A stretch of 64,000 nucleotides of DNA, from NCBI GenBank assembly GCA_037178675.1, contig JAYMGJ010000457.1, forward strand, positions 62,001 to 126,000, given 5' to 3'. Shown in pieces: positions 1 to 11,576 of the stretch (position 1 is the first letter of the stretch; each line of letters opens with the position of its first letter). The stretch is from Scleroderma bovista. Taxonomy: Eukaryota > Basidiomycota > Agaricomycetes > Boletales > Sclerodermataceae. The notes under the pieces are model-generated. The model was given only the letters and a program-made list of their open reading frames with translations, did no database searches and was not told the origin of the DNA. The translations under genes were made by a program, and so were the position numbers.

Positions 1-804
1 ACATAAGCTAAGGTAGAGAGTCCAGTGTCAGTACTACTACCAGCAACTCTACACACCTAGAGACAGGACAGTCTCTACATCGCTCACCTTCAGGAAGGTG
101 AGCCAACTCCCATTCCATATTCTTGACAAAATATTTTGAGTAAGCATTCCATAGGTTCACTGCAGTGGCATGGGACTGTAGGCGGATGTAGCGGTCAAAT
201 ACTTGATGAAAAGGCATCTTCATGTGAGACACTATTTGGCTAAACATCTCATCAATCTCATCAAAGCCTTCACTAAGAATTGCCATGACTGAGTCAGGAA
301 CACGTCCAACTACAGATTCCTGACTGCCCTTTTCAGAGACGACTGCTCCACTACTGTTGGCGGAGTTAAGTGCAGTCAGGATGCCAGGAGGTGTGTGGCT
401 TGGGCCTGGGGTTGGTGAGAGGGTGTAAGGCAACTGGTAGAACCAGTGAGACGAGACAGCAAAAGAACAATCCACCGTACATACCATATCCACTGGCTCA
501 AAGCCCAACTTGTCAAGAGCAGCAGAAGGCGTGAGACCCAGTTTAGTAGCCTGGCGTGATGGTGACACAGAGGGGTTGGTACTAGATCCTCTGGAGAGGG
601 TCCCTCAATGCTCTGCTGCAGGCTCCTCCGTCACAGTGACTGCACTCTTCATCACTGGTTCCTGTGGTGGAACTGATGAGACGAGACAAAGAACAACCCA
701 CTTTACATACTGTATCCACTGGCTCAAAGCCCAGCTTGTTGAGAGCAGCAGAAGGCATGAGACCCAGATTAGTAGCCTGATGAGATGATGGCACAGAGGG
801 GCGG
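1..804 (-). pseudogene. Hypothetical fungal gene fragment with duplicated segment
   Basis: Open coding sequence on the minus strand runs off the left window edge. The best part (about 568 to 90) contains a segment around VNLWNAYSKYF followed by a likely 5' splice site at the GGTGAGCG near 100. A segment with the core SAALDKLGFEPVD occurs twice, about 225 bp apart (near 480-560 and 700-780), so an exon piece is tandemly duplicated. The reading frame breaks between the two copies. The upstream end is cut exactly by the LTR-B end at 805. The fragment at 9003-9777 on the far side of that LTR may be the 5' half of the same gene; this is inference. Function unknown. Confidence 0.4.
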
Positions 805-1601
805 TGTGCACCTAAGTGAGGGAAGAGGTCAGAACAACCAACAACCAACACCAAATGACAGCAATATGCGAGTGGTGGTCTTCCTTTGTGTATCTGGTAT
901 TTAATCTCCTCAGGGGGATGTGCTGCACGCCTTCAGGCAGGATGCAGGAGGGAAGGGAAGGGCTTCTGATGGGGATGATATGCGACTAGGGATGGTATTG
1001 ACTCCTCTTCAGCCTACCACAGTGGTTAGGAAGAGTCCTGGGATTGAAGAGCGATGATAGAACAGCAACAGGGGTGTAACAGCAGTGACAGGACAACAGG
1101 GAAGCAAGGGGACAGTTCCTGCTTCAAGAATGTGATGAACAGTGATGGGATGGAGTGGACAGAGATGCTAGACTGCGCTTCAGCCTAGAGAAATGATCAG
1201 ATACAAGATATATCTGATAAACAGCAATATAGGAGCTTTAGGCCAGCACTGGGTGACCTACAAGTCCAAAGACAGAGATAGAGCTTATAGACAGTGAGGG
1301 AGAGTGAATGTGGTCGCTTTATTGAGGGGGAAGCAGACACTTCCTTGCAGCCTTTGGCTGCTGGTTTATATACAGGAGGGGCTGTGGTCCTGTAAGCACA
1401 AATGACTAAGCTTGGTAAGAGATTGGTAAGCAATTGATAAGCAGTGTAATCAGGCTGAGTCATTGATGGGGAGAGCCTGAACAAGCTGCTGAGCCAAGGG
1501 AAAGAGCAAAAACATAGGTAAAAAGGGGTGCATAACCAAGAATATGGAAAAATCATTGCATGGGGCCCAAAAGAGAGGGGGGGAAAGCATGGGATGAATA
1601 G
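805..1601 (-). repeat. LTR-B copy 1, 3' part
   Basis: Reverse-complement match to the LTR ending at 43054; both end in GGTGCACA on the element strand. It is the 3' portion of one long LTR interrupted by Cop1 at 1602, and the rest resumes at 7517. The joined sequence matches the continuous copy near 42030-42070, which proves the interruption. No coding capacity is claimed; open frames here are shadows. The right flank on the element strand starts CCGC, the tetramer that also borders the other LTR-B copies. Confidence 0.8.
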
Positions 1602-1889
1602 TGTTGAAGTCGCACATGCACCCGGCGTAAACCGTTGACGAAGTGCGCACAAGACTGCAACCCATATTAGTGTAGACTTAGTAATAGTCCTCTTTAGAGT
1701 AGATGTTACATGTCACACGTCACATGTCACAGTCACATGTCACACTATTTGTTGTATATAAACAGCATCCACCGCTTATATAATATAACAGCTCTTAACC
1801 AGCTACCGCTACCATCTCAGGTTGTGCACTCCACCCAACAGGTGAGTTGGAGTAGCAGTTCCTCTACGTATATAGGTATTGCTTCAACA
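1602..1889 (+). repeat. Cop1 5' LTR
   Basis: Begins TGTTGAAGTCGCAC and ends GCTTCAACA, giving TG...CA ends. Contains a TATA box (TATATAAAC, near 1755-1763). It is longer than the 3' LTR because of extra copies of a CACATGT-type microsatellite near 1707-1745. Confidence 0.95.
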
Positions 1890-1908
1890 GGTTATGAGCC
1901 CTGTGAGC
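1890..1908 (+). other. Cop1 primer binding site (half-tRNA type)
   Basis: GGTTATGAGCCC follows the LTR directly and is complementary to the anticodon stem-loop of initiator methionine tRNA (GGGCTCATAACC), not to a tRNA 3' end. Partial complementarity extends several bases further. Drosophila copia is known to prime from a cleaved 5' half of this tRNA. The tRNA comparison is from memory. Confidence 0.8.
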
Positions 1909-1984
1909 GCACTGTGTGCAGCAATGCACCAGGCAGTGCTCCAGCTCCCTGAGCGTCGCTTTAACTAGCTTGACGCTGTGGACC

Positions 1985-2135
1985 ACAGTGAGCTCCTAGC
2001 TGAGCCCCTGCACAGCCACAAGGCGAAGTCGGTCGATGACTTGCGCCAGACAGTGAGCTCCTAGTTGAGCACCTGTACTGCCACAGGCGAAGTTCGTCGA
2101 TGACTTGCGCCAACCATGGCGAACATCGTCGACGA
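1985..2135 (+). repeat. Leader tandem repeat in Cop1
   Basis: A unit of about 65 bp starting CAGTGAGCTCCTAG and ending GATGACTTGCGCC occurs twice (near 1987-2052 and 2051-2113), followed by a partial third copy near 2118-2147. It lies in the untranslated leader between the primer site and gag. A GT...AG intron-like stretch (about 2199-2262) just before the start codon is possible but unproven. Confidence 0.7.
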
Positions 2136-2273
2136 CTTGCACTGGCATGACTTAGTCATGAGTTAGCTGTTGACAGAAGTGCTTTCACTAGCACTCAGGT
2201 GTTTTCTTCTTTTCTTGCTTGTCTGTTGTCACATTCATTTGCTGACTCCGTTGACTCCCAACAGAACATCACC

Positions 2274-5200
2274 ATGTCCAGCGCTCTTGACAAGATGGTC
2301 CCCGTGTTCACTGGCTCCAACTGGCAGCAGTGGCACACCTCTATGCAGGCCTACCTCCGGGCACAAGGCCAATGGTACGTTTACTCAACGATGCAACCCG
2401 CCGCCGGTCACGATGACCGAAAGGAGTGGGACGACAACACCGAGAGAGCGCTCGGTAACATCACCTTGCGCCTCGCCCCCTCCATCCAGGTTGCCGTCTC
2501 GAACCTTGACAATGTTAAGGACGTCTGGGACCACCTCAAGAAGAACTTCGGCGCCCCCAGTATCGGCTCCGCCTATGCCGAGCTTAGCAAGCTCCTGGCG
2601 ACTACCATTCCCGCTGGCTCCCATCCCGCTCCTGCCATCACCAAGGTGCTTAGTCACTTTGCATACCTCAAAGACGCCGGCTTCGAGTTCCCTGCCCCCG
2701 TGCAGGCAATGATCATTCTGTGTAAGCTCCCTCCTACTATGGAGGTCATAGCTCAGATTCTTAGCCAAACGTCGCCAGACGAGATCAAAAACCTCAAGCC
2801 TGACAGGATTGTCAAGGCTGCCACGCTCTCATTCGAGCAGAAAGGCGCCTCTTCACGCGCCGGTGGTAAGGGCCCCCAGGCCAACAAGCTTAGCGCTGTG
2901 AAGTGCAAGCCGGCTGACCCAAAGTTCGCCCAGCAGCAGCAGCAGCCTCAGAGGCAGCAGCAGCAGCAAGGCGTGTCCAACGGCGGTACGAGCGGAAACG
3001 CTCCTGCCCAAGGACAGGGAGGCCGCACTCGACGTGGCGGCAAGAAGGCTCGCGCTCGCCGCGAGAACGCCCAACAAGCCGCCTTCACCACATATGTCCA
3101 CTACGATGGACCAGAGCCCACTGTCGACCCTCACGCCTTGGCCCACACTCCCGGTGCTGCCCACTACGGCCCCCCCGCTTTTGATAATACTATTCGGGCC
3201 TTCGACCTGGCACACCGCTTGGGGGTAGAGCCCTCCTGCCAAACCATCCGCACCCTCGACCAAGTTGTGTCGTTGGCGAGTGCAAACCTGGACCAGCCCG
3301 AGGCCGGTCCCTCCTCGCTGAAGTGCCCTCGTCTTGAGGAGTGCATCACTATGTATGAGGAGGATGCCATCTCCCTTGGGGATGATGAACCATTCGCCCA
3401 CGAGCCCTTCACCGACAACGAGTTCGACGAAATCGACGCGATGGTCCTCGACCGCTACAACGCAATGTCAATGGCGATGGGCGCGGAGGCCAGCCTCTTC
3501 AGGCAAGTACCTTCTGCACGCGTGCTGACCGACACTGACACGCTCCCTTTACATGTGCGCTTTACGCCAGCACTGTATATAGCGAGCAGTAACTACAATT
3601 TGTCGTGTCGTGTCTCAAGTAATGCATATATTTGTTCGTGTTCGAATAATGCACGCTGTGCTGGCTGTAAGGGAAAAACGGTTGATGATAGCGAATTATC
3701 TGGTGCCTTCTGGCTCCTAGACTCTGGCGCATCATGCCACTTTACTGGTGACATAGGTGATTTCGCCTCCTATAATGCGCTAAAGCGAGCACACTATGCC
3801 AAAACGGCTAATGGTGTAGCACTGATTGCTGGCATTGGCACGGTATTACTCCGGTGCCTAGACCACAACTCTGGAGATGAGAAAGTCATTACACTCACCC
3901 AAGTGCTCCATATGCCAGGTGCTACTGCACACCTTATTTCTATGGGCGAAATGCTCCAGCATAACTATAAAGTCACTGGCGATAAGCGAGGCATTAGCCT
4001 TATTCATAAAGCTGAACGCCTATGGTTTGGGCCAGACCCAGAAGACGATCGCAACGTCATTTTCGGGATTAGATCTATCCCGATAATTAGATCTAACTAT
4101 ATTGCCTCCGTGAGCAAAGTCGATTACGACATTATGCACCGGAGATTCGGGCACCCCTCAAAGGAAGTACTCCGACACGCACAAAAACATACGCAGCACT
4201 TCCCGGAGATCCACTTTCCTACTGAGGATTGTGTCTGCCCTGGATGTGCTCTTGGCAAGATGCCCAATCGAGTTTTCCCAGAGAACGAAAAACATGCTTC
4301 TAAGCCCTTCGAGCTAGTGCATTCTGATCTCAAATCCTTCCCGGTTACGTCGTACCGGAAGTTCAAATATGTTATCACCTTCTACGACGACTATACCTCT
4401 CACGCCTGGACTATGCCTCTTCGCTCCAAAGCTGCAGCAATTACGGCTGCCAAAGATTTCCTCGAAATGGTGCGAGTCCAACATGATATGCACGTCGTTG
4501 GATGGATGTCCGATGCCGGCAGAGAGTATAAATCTGATCTATTTGATCGAGCACTCCTTGAGAAAGGAATTAAAATATATCAAAGTGCTCCAAGAACCCC
4601 TATGCAGAATGGCCGCGCTGAGCGTTTAGGGCGCACTCTCATGGATAAAGCTGAGTCTATGCGGCATCAAGCCTGCATTCCTGACTCCTGGTGGGAATTT
4701 GTGTTCGCTCACGCAACCCACATTTACAACCGTACTCCGGTAGCTCGCCTGCGATGGCGCACCCCCCACAAAATGCTTAAGGGGGAGATGCCTAACATCA
4801 ACCACCTACGTGTATTTGGCTGCGGAGCCTTTGTCTACCTCCCAGCCTCGGCTCGAGCAAATAAGATGGCTCCCAAGTCGGAGCTTATGACCTATGTCGG
4901 TGTTGCCCCTGGCAATGAGTGCAACTTTTTGTTTATGCACTCCACCAATGCAGTATTTACCGCTACTCACGCCGTTTTTGACGAGCGCCACTTCCCTCGC
5001 TGCCCCAAAAACAGGCGCGAACCTCTCGAGAACCCTTTCGGAAGGGCAAATCCGAAACCAGCCACTGATCGACCAGGGAATCCCCCTGATGATACCGACA
5101 GTGATGACGATGTGGAACACGACCATGGCTACCCACATCCCCAAGCGCAGGATGACGATCCAAAGCGCGAGGACCCTGAGGCTCCTGAGGAAGAGCCTAA

Positions 5201-7202
5201 TCAAATAAATCCTCCCCATACGCCATCTCCAGTGCCTCCACTGGCACCGAGAACACCTTCACTGGCGAGAAATCTGCCACCTCCGGCACCGCAGCGCCCT
5301 GGCCGAGCTGAATGCCGCCAAAATGTGCCACGACCTCCTGCACTGAACATCCCTGCCCGCCCCCAACGTGAACGTAGAGCGCCATTGCGCCCCGGTAACG
5401 TGTATGGTGAGTGGCGACATCCCGTTGAGCAACTCCGGGATATTGAAAGTGCCTCTCGATGGCAAGAAACTGTGGGTGAGGTCCCTAGACCCCCACAACC
5501 GGACACACCAGACCATGTTCCTGGTGGTTTCCCCGACACCTCTGCAACGCCCAGTGAGGAAGATGTGCAAAAGATGTGCGAGGAAGGGGGAGCAAACCTA
5601 GTCCGTTATCTGATGGGCAAAGCCCTCGAAACCCGCGAGCCTCAATATGAGAGCGTCCGCAACTGGTCCTACAAGGACATCGCTCGCTTACCCCAAGCTG
5701 AGCAGAAACTCTGGCGACTTGCTTGCCAAGAAGAGCTCGACATGCTGTGAAAGCACAAAGTCTTTGAGCTAGTTGACCGTCCCCGAGACCGGAAGGTCAT
5801 AAAGAATTGATGGGTCTTCAACGTGAAGTCGGATGGCCGCAAGAAAGCCCGCTTAGTAGCGAAAGGCTTCTCCCAGGTCGAGGGTTTAGATTTTGACCAG
5901 GTCTTCTCACCAGTCATGCACTTTGAAACAGTGTGCCTCATGCTTGCGCTTGCTGCACTTGAAAACTGGTACATTACTGGACTCGACGTTCGGAGCGCCT
6001 ACTTGTATGGCAAGCTCGACGAAGAGATCTATATGGAACAACCCGAAGGGTTTGCAGTTCCCGGGCAAGAGCGCAAAGTGCTCCGCCTCTGGCGTGCCCT
6101 CTATGGCCTCGAACAGGCCGGCCTAGCTTGGTGGCGCACACTCGATGAGTCTCTCAAGGAACTCGGGTTTGAGCGCCTTAAATCTGAAGCAGGCATTTTC
6201 TTCTACAAGAAGAAAGGCACCAACATCGTCATTGGGATTATCTACGTTGACGACGCACTATTCTGCGGCCCTAACAAGGCTGTTGTTGATGCCATTAAAG
6301 CGCAGTTCATGCGCAAATGGGAGTGCAGAGACCTTGGAGAACCTAAAGAGTTCCTCCGAATGCGAATCACTCGCAAAGGTCGTGCTATCCACCTGGATCA
6401 ATGCGCGTACCTACAAAAGGTCATTGAACGCTGCGGCATGCTCAATGCAAAGTCCGCAAGCACCCCACTGCTGGCTGGCTACTATGCCGCCAAAAATACA
6501 GAGCCTGTTGATGCAGAACTCCACTCCCGTTTCCAGATGGTTATTGGGTCCCTTCTGTACCTTATGTTAGGCACTAGGCCCGACATTGCCTTTGCAGTCA
6601 CCCACCTCTCACGCCATGCCGCGAATCCATCCCAGGACCACCTATCCAAAGTGCTTTATATTTGTCGCTACTTGATTGGTACACCTAATTACTCCCTAGT
6701 GTACAATGGTGGATCCGGTGCTGGCCTGATTGCATGCACGGACTCAGATTGGGGATCAGACCCTACCTCTCGCCTCTCGCAGACAGGTTTTTACCTGAAA
6801 CTTGCAGATGGCTTGATCAGTTGGACTTCTCGTGTGCAGAAGACTATTGCATACTCGTCCACTGAGGCTGAATACATGGCTCTGAGCGATTGCGCTCGCC
6901 AAGTTACCTGGATTCGAAGTTTGCTCGGTGAGCTCAGCTATAAGCTGAAAGCTATCCTGATTTGCGGTGATAATCAGGGGTCCATATTCATGGCATCCAA
7001 CCCTGTAACGGAGCCTCACTCCAAGCACATCGACATCCGCTACCACAGAATCCACGAGTCAGTCGCGAAGGGTAACGTGGAACTATTCTTCATTGATGGT
7101 GCTGAGAATCCCGCTGATCTGCTCACCAAGAACTTACCATGCGAGAAATTTGCGAAGTTCAGAGCTCAACTAGGCTTACAATTTCCCTCTGGCAGAATCT
7201 AG
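2274..7202 (+). pseudogene. gag-pol: Cop1 gag-pol with two premature TGA stops
   Basis: One continuous frame of 1643 codons, broken only by TGA at 5748-5750 and 5808-5810. The start at 2274 (ACCATGTCC) fits better than the upstream ATG at 2199. Gag occupies roughly residues 1-300, with a polyglutamine stretch near 220-240. Visible next: aspartic protease FWLLDSGAS; the HHCC-like zinc segment HRRFGH...CPGC; integrase residues in HSDLK, SDAGREY and NGRAER; RT with YVDD; and Copia RNase H ending in TKNLP. Family knowledge says this polyprotein makes the particle and carries out reverse transcription and integration. Both stops sit where CGA would restore a usual Copia residue (RWVF context at the second). 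Downstream RT and RNase H look undamaged. Confidence 0.93.
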
Positions 7203-7237
7203 CACCTTATTCGCTGAAGTGCTCTACGTGCAGCACA

Positions 7238-7248
7238 GCGAGGGGGAG
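7238..7248 (+). other. Cop1 polypurine tract
   Basis: GCGAGGGGGAG directly abuts the 3' LTR, the expected position and composition for the plus-strand primer of an LTR retrotransposon. Confidence 0.8.
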
Positions 7249-7516
7249 TGTTGAAGTCGCACGTGCACCCGGTGTAAACCATCGACAAAGTGCGCACAAG
7301 ACTGCGACCCATATTAGTGTAGACTGAGTAATAGTCCTCTTTAGAGTAGATGTTACATGTCACACATCACACTATTTGTTGTATATAAACAGCGTCCACC
7401 ACTTATATAATATAACAGCTCTTAACCAGCTACCGCTACCATCTCAGGTTGTGCACTCCACCCAACAGGTGAGTTGGAGTAGCAGTTCCTCTACGTATAT
7501 AGGTATTGCTTCAACA
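7249..7516 (+). repeat. Cop1 3' LTR
   Basis: Starts TGTTGAAGTCGCACG and ends CTTCAACA. Lacks about 20 bp of the microsatellite found in the 5' copy. Substitutions relative to the 5' LTR are mostly C/T or G/A at CpG sites. Confidence 0.95.
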
Positions 7517-8920
7517 AGTAGATCGAAGCTAAATGAGCATATGCAATGACATAATGCATATGAATCATAGGGGCATGAGTCATGAATTGATAAGCAGCAT
7601 GATAAGCATGATTTGAAGGATGATTGGTAAGTGATTGGTAAGGGGAGTAATGGGGATTAGTAATGCCAAGAGGGGATGAATAATGCGCAGCAGAGTGAGT
7701 CAGAGTGAGCCAGAGTGAGCCAGAGTGACTCAGACAGAAGGGAAGCACAACCTGTGATTGATTGAACTTTAGATCTGGAGATGAGCTTCTGAAGCAGTGC
7801 CACTGATGGGAGTGGCTGGGGGATAATAAAAGAATTGATCCGACCAGAAGAGCAGTGTCAGGGGGCCTGGAATGACAAGTAGAGTCACAGCTGGTCACAG
7901 AGTGTCACAAATCCCTTGGATTGAGCTTCTGTAGAGCAAAAATGCGAAATTTGGTGCTCCCGAAGTGCAGTCTTCCCTTGAGCAGTAAGGGGAAGGTTCT
8001 GTACTCTATTAGGGCTCCTAAGAAGGGTTCTAGAGCACTGTTTCATTCGTGTTTGTTGTGGGATAGCAGGGAAGTGAAACGTGAATAGCAGATTCGACAT
8101 GTCCATGGAAGCGAGATGAATGATAGAGGGAGATGGATGTGACAGGACTCTGGGATGAAAGGACCATATGCAGAGGACTCAGGAAACACAGATACGACCA
8201 GGTATGAATTTTCAAGTCTAACAATAGACTTGAGACGACCAAAATATGTGCGCAACGCAGGACTGACGAGGAGAACGCGCTGACTGAGAACAAGAGGGAC
8301 TGAGGGAGCAGGCTGGGAAGATATGTACCAGACAGTACACAGGAGCTTAGGGAGAGGCTGTCCCAAGAGCAGGACATAGTTGAGGTCTGCTGCAATAGCA
8401 GAGAAACATTCCAGGGAAAATGTGGACTCCATAGTGAGTGATGAAGCAGGTGTCTGGATTGTGGGTGGAATATCTCCGTGGGAAATAAACAGATTGATGT
8501 CGGAACTTGACAGGCAGATAGACCATGGTCTAGGCTCCATGATGGTATAGTCACATGATTGATAGCTTCAAAAATGGCGGAGCTATTCAAAATATCGGAA
8601 TGCCAGCACTGGGCACCTAAATTTGACATTTGGGCGCTAAAAATGATTCTTCCTTTTCTCCTTCATTTTTCTATCATTCCTTCTGCTTCTTTGGTTGTTC
8701 TGGTATGGGAGTTGGACTGCAGTAGGTTGCATTCCTTTCTCATACTGAAATGACCATCAATCCTTGGATTCTTGGTGGTTCTCGCGTGAGGGATGATTGC
8801 TGGACATCGGCAGTCATCTCTTGCTCCAGAATAGTCATTCTTGTGTGATAGATGGCTACAACGAGCTTGTATTCATTCCTCACATAAGGATAGTCTTGAC
8901 TTTGCGTGATATGGATAGCG
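7517..8920 (-). repeat. LTR-B copy 1, 5' part
   Basis: Continuation of the LTR interrupted at 1602. The first bases (AGTAGATCGAAGC) are the complement of the uninterrupted sequence near 42045-42065. Homology to the LTRs at 36285, 38371 and 60579 can be followed to about 8920. The true outer end may be a TG near 8995 but is not certain. Open frames in this stretch are shadows. Confidence 0.75.
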
Positions 8921-9002
8921 AGGGCTGTCTGTATCCCTCAAGTCAGGACTTGGCACTCTGCCATGGGTTCCTCCACTGGCGCTGTAGATGTCACACTGAC
9001 TG

Positions 9003-9777
9003 ACCATGGCCAGGGAGGCTGGGGGTGTTTCGCCACCAGCTTCTTGAGATGCCTCGTTTTCCACAGGTGGCATAGAATGACAAACAGATCCATCAGCGTG
9101 ATGGTGTTGCAGAGTTGGCAGTCGATGACTAGTATGTCCCTGAACTTGATGAGGAAAAATAGATAAGGGATCTATGTTAGCAAATTTTGAGCACCAGAAA
9201 TAATCATAACACACCCCATACCTTGTTCACAAACAAAAGTATCTGTGATACCGGAGCCAGGTGGTTGGATGGTTGTCAGTTGTTGAGCAACGTCATTGGA
9301 GGACATCTTCAGCTGCTGCATAAGTGGTTCTGAGAGAAATGGATTGTCATCACCAGTGTCCATCAGGGAAATTTTGAGGGAAAGATAATCCATTATAATC
9401 ACCAAAGGGGGGTTGACAATGGATTATAATCCTATATCTATCATTATCAACCCCCCTTTGATGATTATAATAGATTATCTTTCCCTCAAAATTTCCCTGA
9501 TGTCTGTGATCACTTGAGGCAGAGCAGCTTGAGTAACCAACTGGCTTCAGTGAAAGGTTGCATCCTGAACGAGACTGGTGTCTCATCCAGTGGTCTTGAT
9601 CCTCAGGCACAAACACGTTGGTGTGACAATGACTGGCGCCAACAACTGTTGATGTCTGCCACCCAATTGTACATGAATGTAGTTATTGGAGGAAGAAGAC
9701 ATGTCATCAGGCTCAGTGAGTGGGTCTGTCTCTACAGAGCCTTCCTGGGTGGTGCTTTGTCTGTTATTTGATGGCAT
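9003..9777 (-). pseudogene. Hypothetical gene fragment split by a MITE
   Basis: Minus-strand coding-like sequence starting at an ATG at 9777 (MPSNNRQ). It has one frameshift near 9615, then a foldback element at 9361-9502, then MDTGDDNPF. A GT...AG intron (about 50 nt, roughly 9177-9226, ending CTAACATAG) joins in frame to DPLSIFPHQVQG. The product is rich in Q, S, H and P, with no domain I recognise. It ends where LTR-B sequence begins. Inference: the fragment at 1-804 beyond the nested LTR is its downstream half. Confidence 0.4.
9361..9502. mobile_element. Foldback MITE with 56-bp inverted repeats
   Basis: The left arm 9361-9416 (CATCAGGGAAATTTTGAGGG...) and right arm 9447-9502 are reverse complements with two mismatches in 56 positions, separated by about 30 bp. 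It is AT-rich and has no coding capacity. The inner arm also repeats the outer theme (ATTATAATC). Only an AT dinucleotide could be a target duplication, so the superfamily is unassigned. Confidence 0.85.
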
Positions 9778-10800
9778 CTGTAAATATGTCAGTACTGTTA
9801 ATTCATACTAAACAAAACCAGGCCTACCGACAACAGGATGCATGGGTGAGTGAAGTGGGATAAAGGAGAAACCGAGTTTCGAGGGCACGGCACAGAATAA
9901 ATACAAGAACATTGTTCCATGAAGAAGATCAGCTTATATGATTGATTGAGCTTCATACAAATGAATGCAATGATTGAACAACCCGGTGCATGTAATGGTT
10001 GTTGGCATAAGAATGACACGAAAAGGAAAGAATGGACCAATCATGAGCCCTTAGAAGTAGTATGAGAGCGATATTTGATGGAGAAGAACAGTTCATCCAT
10101 CATTTTGGATTCATGCTGATAAAACAAGTTAGAAATAAACCATAAAATGACCAACAATGATGATACATGATATGGTTGTTAGCATATACAAGCACTGATT
10201 GATGAAAGTTCCTCAGGACACGAAATGAAAGTAGGATAAGCACCATTTGTGACTGTGTGGGAGGAAGCGCCAAGGATAAGAACTGGGAGGGTTGAGTGAG
10301 AGCCTCCGAAGTGATGTGTGGGCATGCTTGCCACAGGATATCTGTGCAAAACAAAGTTGGAGGAGGACTGCACTTGTGAGTGAGCTCTGACCTGTTTGCC
10401 TTTCAGCCAACAGGGGAGTTGATGATGGGAATGGGAGCAGTGCACGATGTTGCTGGCATGTGCTGACTAATATAAGACATGTCACACCAATGTCTGAATG
10501 TCACACCAGGAGTTGGATCAGCCAATCAGGTAGCAGATAGTTGTCATACTGAATTTAAAACATGTCTGGTACTCAATGATCTCCATCTTCTGGGGATCAG
10601 AGTATTGTGAGATGGTTGTATAAGCTCCCTGCATCGACCGGCTGCAAAAAGAGACATAACAAACCTCAGATCTGTACAGAGCTGGCAGTACAGTCGATCA
10701 ATGAGTCTATTGTAGTAACTAGTGGATCATATATTGCTCTGGTTTGGACCAGACTGAATGAAACAAGACCGACTCACCGGACACAATCACCTGGCTGGAA
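9778..10800. other. No gene recognised
   Basis: AT-rich sequence with only short, low-information open frames on both strands. No tandem repeat, LTR end or conserved motif seen. It may hold decayed exons of the neighbouring hypothetical genes, but nothing supports a call. Confidence 0.5.
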
Positions 10801-11080
10801 CTTGCAAATATTGAGGTTTCATGGGCTGCAGAGCCAAATACCTTAATCTTGCTGAAAGGCAAGCCACAGAGCATGCATGGAAATCTCAATATGCAAAATC
10901 TCCTTGGTATGGTATACTATTGGTGACATTGTTATTGCTCACACATGTCCTAGGGCTAGGGAGAAGCAATAATGCCAGAACTCTAGGGCATATCAGAAGA
11001 AACACAGCCGACATCATGCAAGCAAGACTTCCCTACCATCAGACCAACCCCAATTCTCCACAGTCATTCCTTCTCTGCCC

Positions 11081-11540
11081 TTGTCCCTCGTATCACTCAC
11101 TGCAATGCCATTGCCTACATCCAATCTCTTTCATGAAGCATTGTGTAGCGCAGATCTTTTGGACGAATCAGATCTTTATCTCTGGGAACAGGAGCCCCCA
11201 TATGACTATCCCAAACCCTTTATGACAGTACAAGAGGTACGATACACTAAGAATCTAGTAGATGTTCTGTTGGTGCTGGAGGCTGGCAAAAGTGATCAAG
11301 GACGACTGGACACTGTGCTTTGCAAATGGAAAGGTTCAGGAGCTCATGGATGAGATAGTCGAAGGACTTGCTGTGTGCATCCACAGGTGGTCTATGGTAG
11401 CGTCATGCATCACAGAGGTGGAGGCTAACAGAAATATAGTGATGGCAGATTGCTGGTTGCATTGGCAGGCTCAAGAGATATTCACAGACATTGAGGAAGT
11501 AAAAGCACTCAAGAATGGAGAGAATCCTTATTGTACCTAA
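11081..11540 (+). pseudogene. Hypothetical coding fragment, frameshifted
   Basis: Two overlapping plus-strand frames (11081-11353 and 11262-11540) read as one protein if shifted near 11270. The first contains DESDLYLWEQEPPYDYP; the second is a helical stretch with EGLAVCIHRWSMVAS and ends at TAA 11538-11540. It converges on the Ulp1-like gene, whose stop lies 37 bp away. No family recognised; the two may have belonged to one element. Confidence 0.3.
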
Positions 11541-11576
11541 CTAGCGGATGGGTACGGGAATACGGGCTATCAGAAC

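Larger units (their letters stand above)
1602..7516 (+). mobile_element. Cop1, Ty1/Copia LTR retrotransposon
   Basis: Full-length Copia element: 5' LTR (1602-1889), primer site, leader, single gag-pol frame, purine tract and 3' LTR (7249-7516). Domain order protease, integrase, RT, RNase H is diagnostic of Ty1/Copia. Flanking pentamers AATAG and AGTAG are a target duplication with one mismatch. The element sits in an older LTR-B copy on the opposite strand. LTRs differ by a roughly 20-bp repeat indel plus about ten substitutions, mostly transitions at CpG. Two in-frame TGA codons make it non-autonomous as it stands. Confidence 0.95.

Noticed and set aside
2199..2273. Upstream ATG as the Cop1 start
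   Set aside because: The extra 25 residues have no Gag character and may lie in a leader intron; ACCATGTCC at 2274 is better.
8873..9003. LTR-B outer end at the TG near 8995
   Set aside because: Plausible TG end, but homology to other copies fades by 8920 and no matching flank duplication exists.
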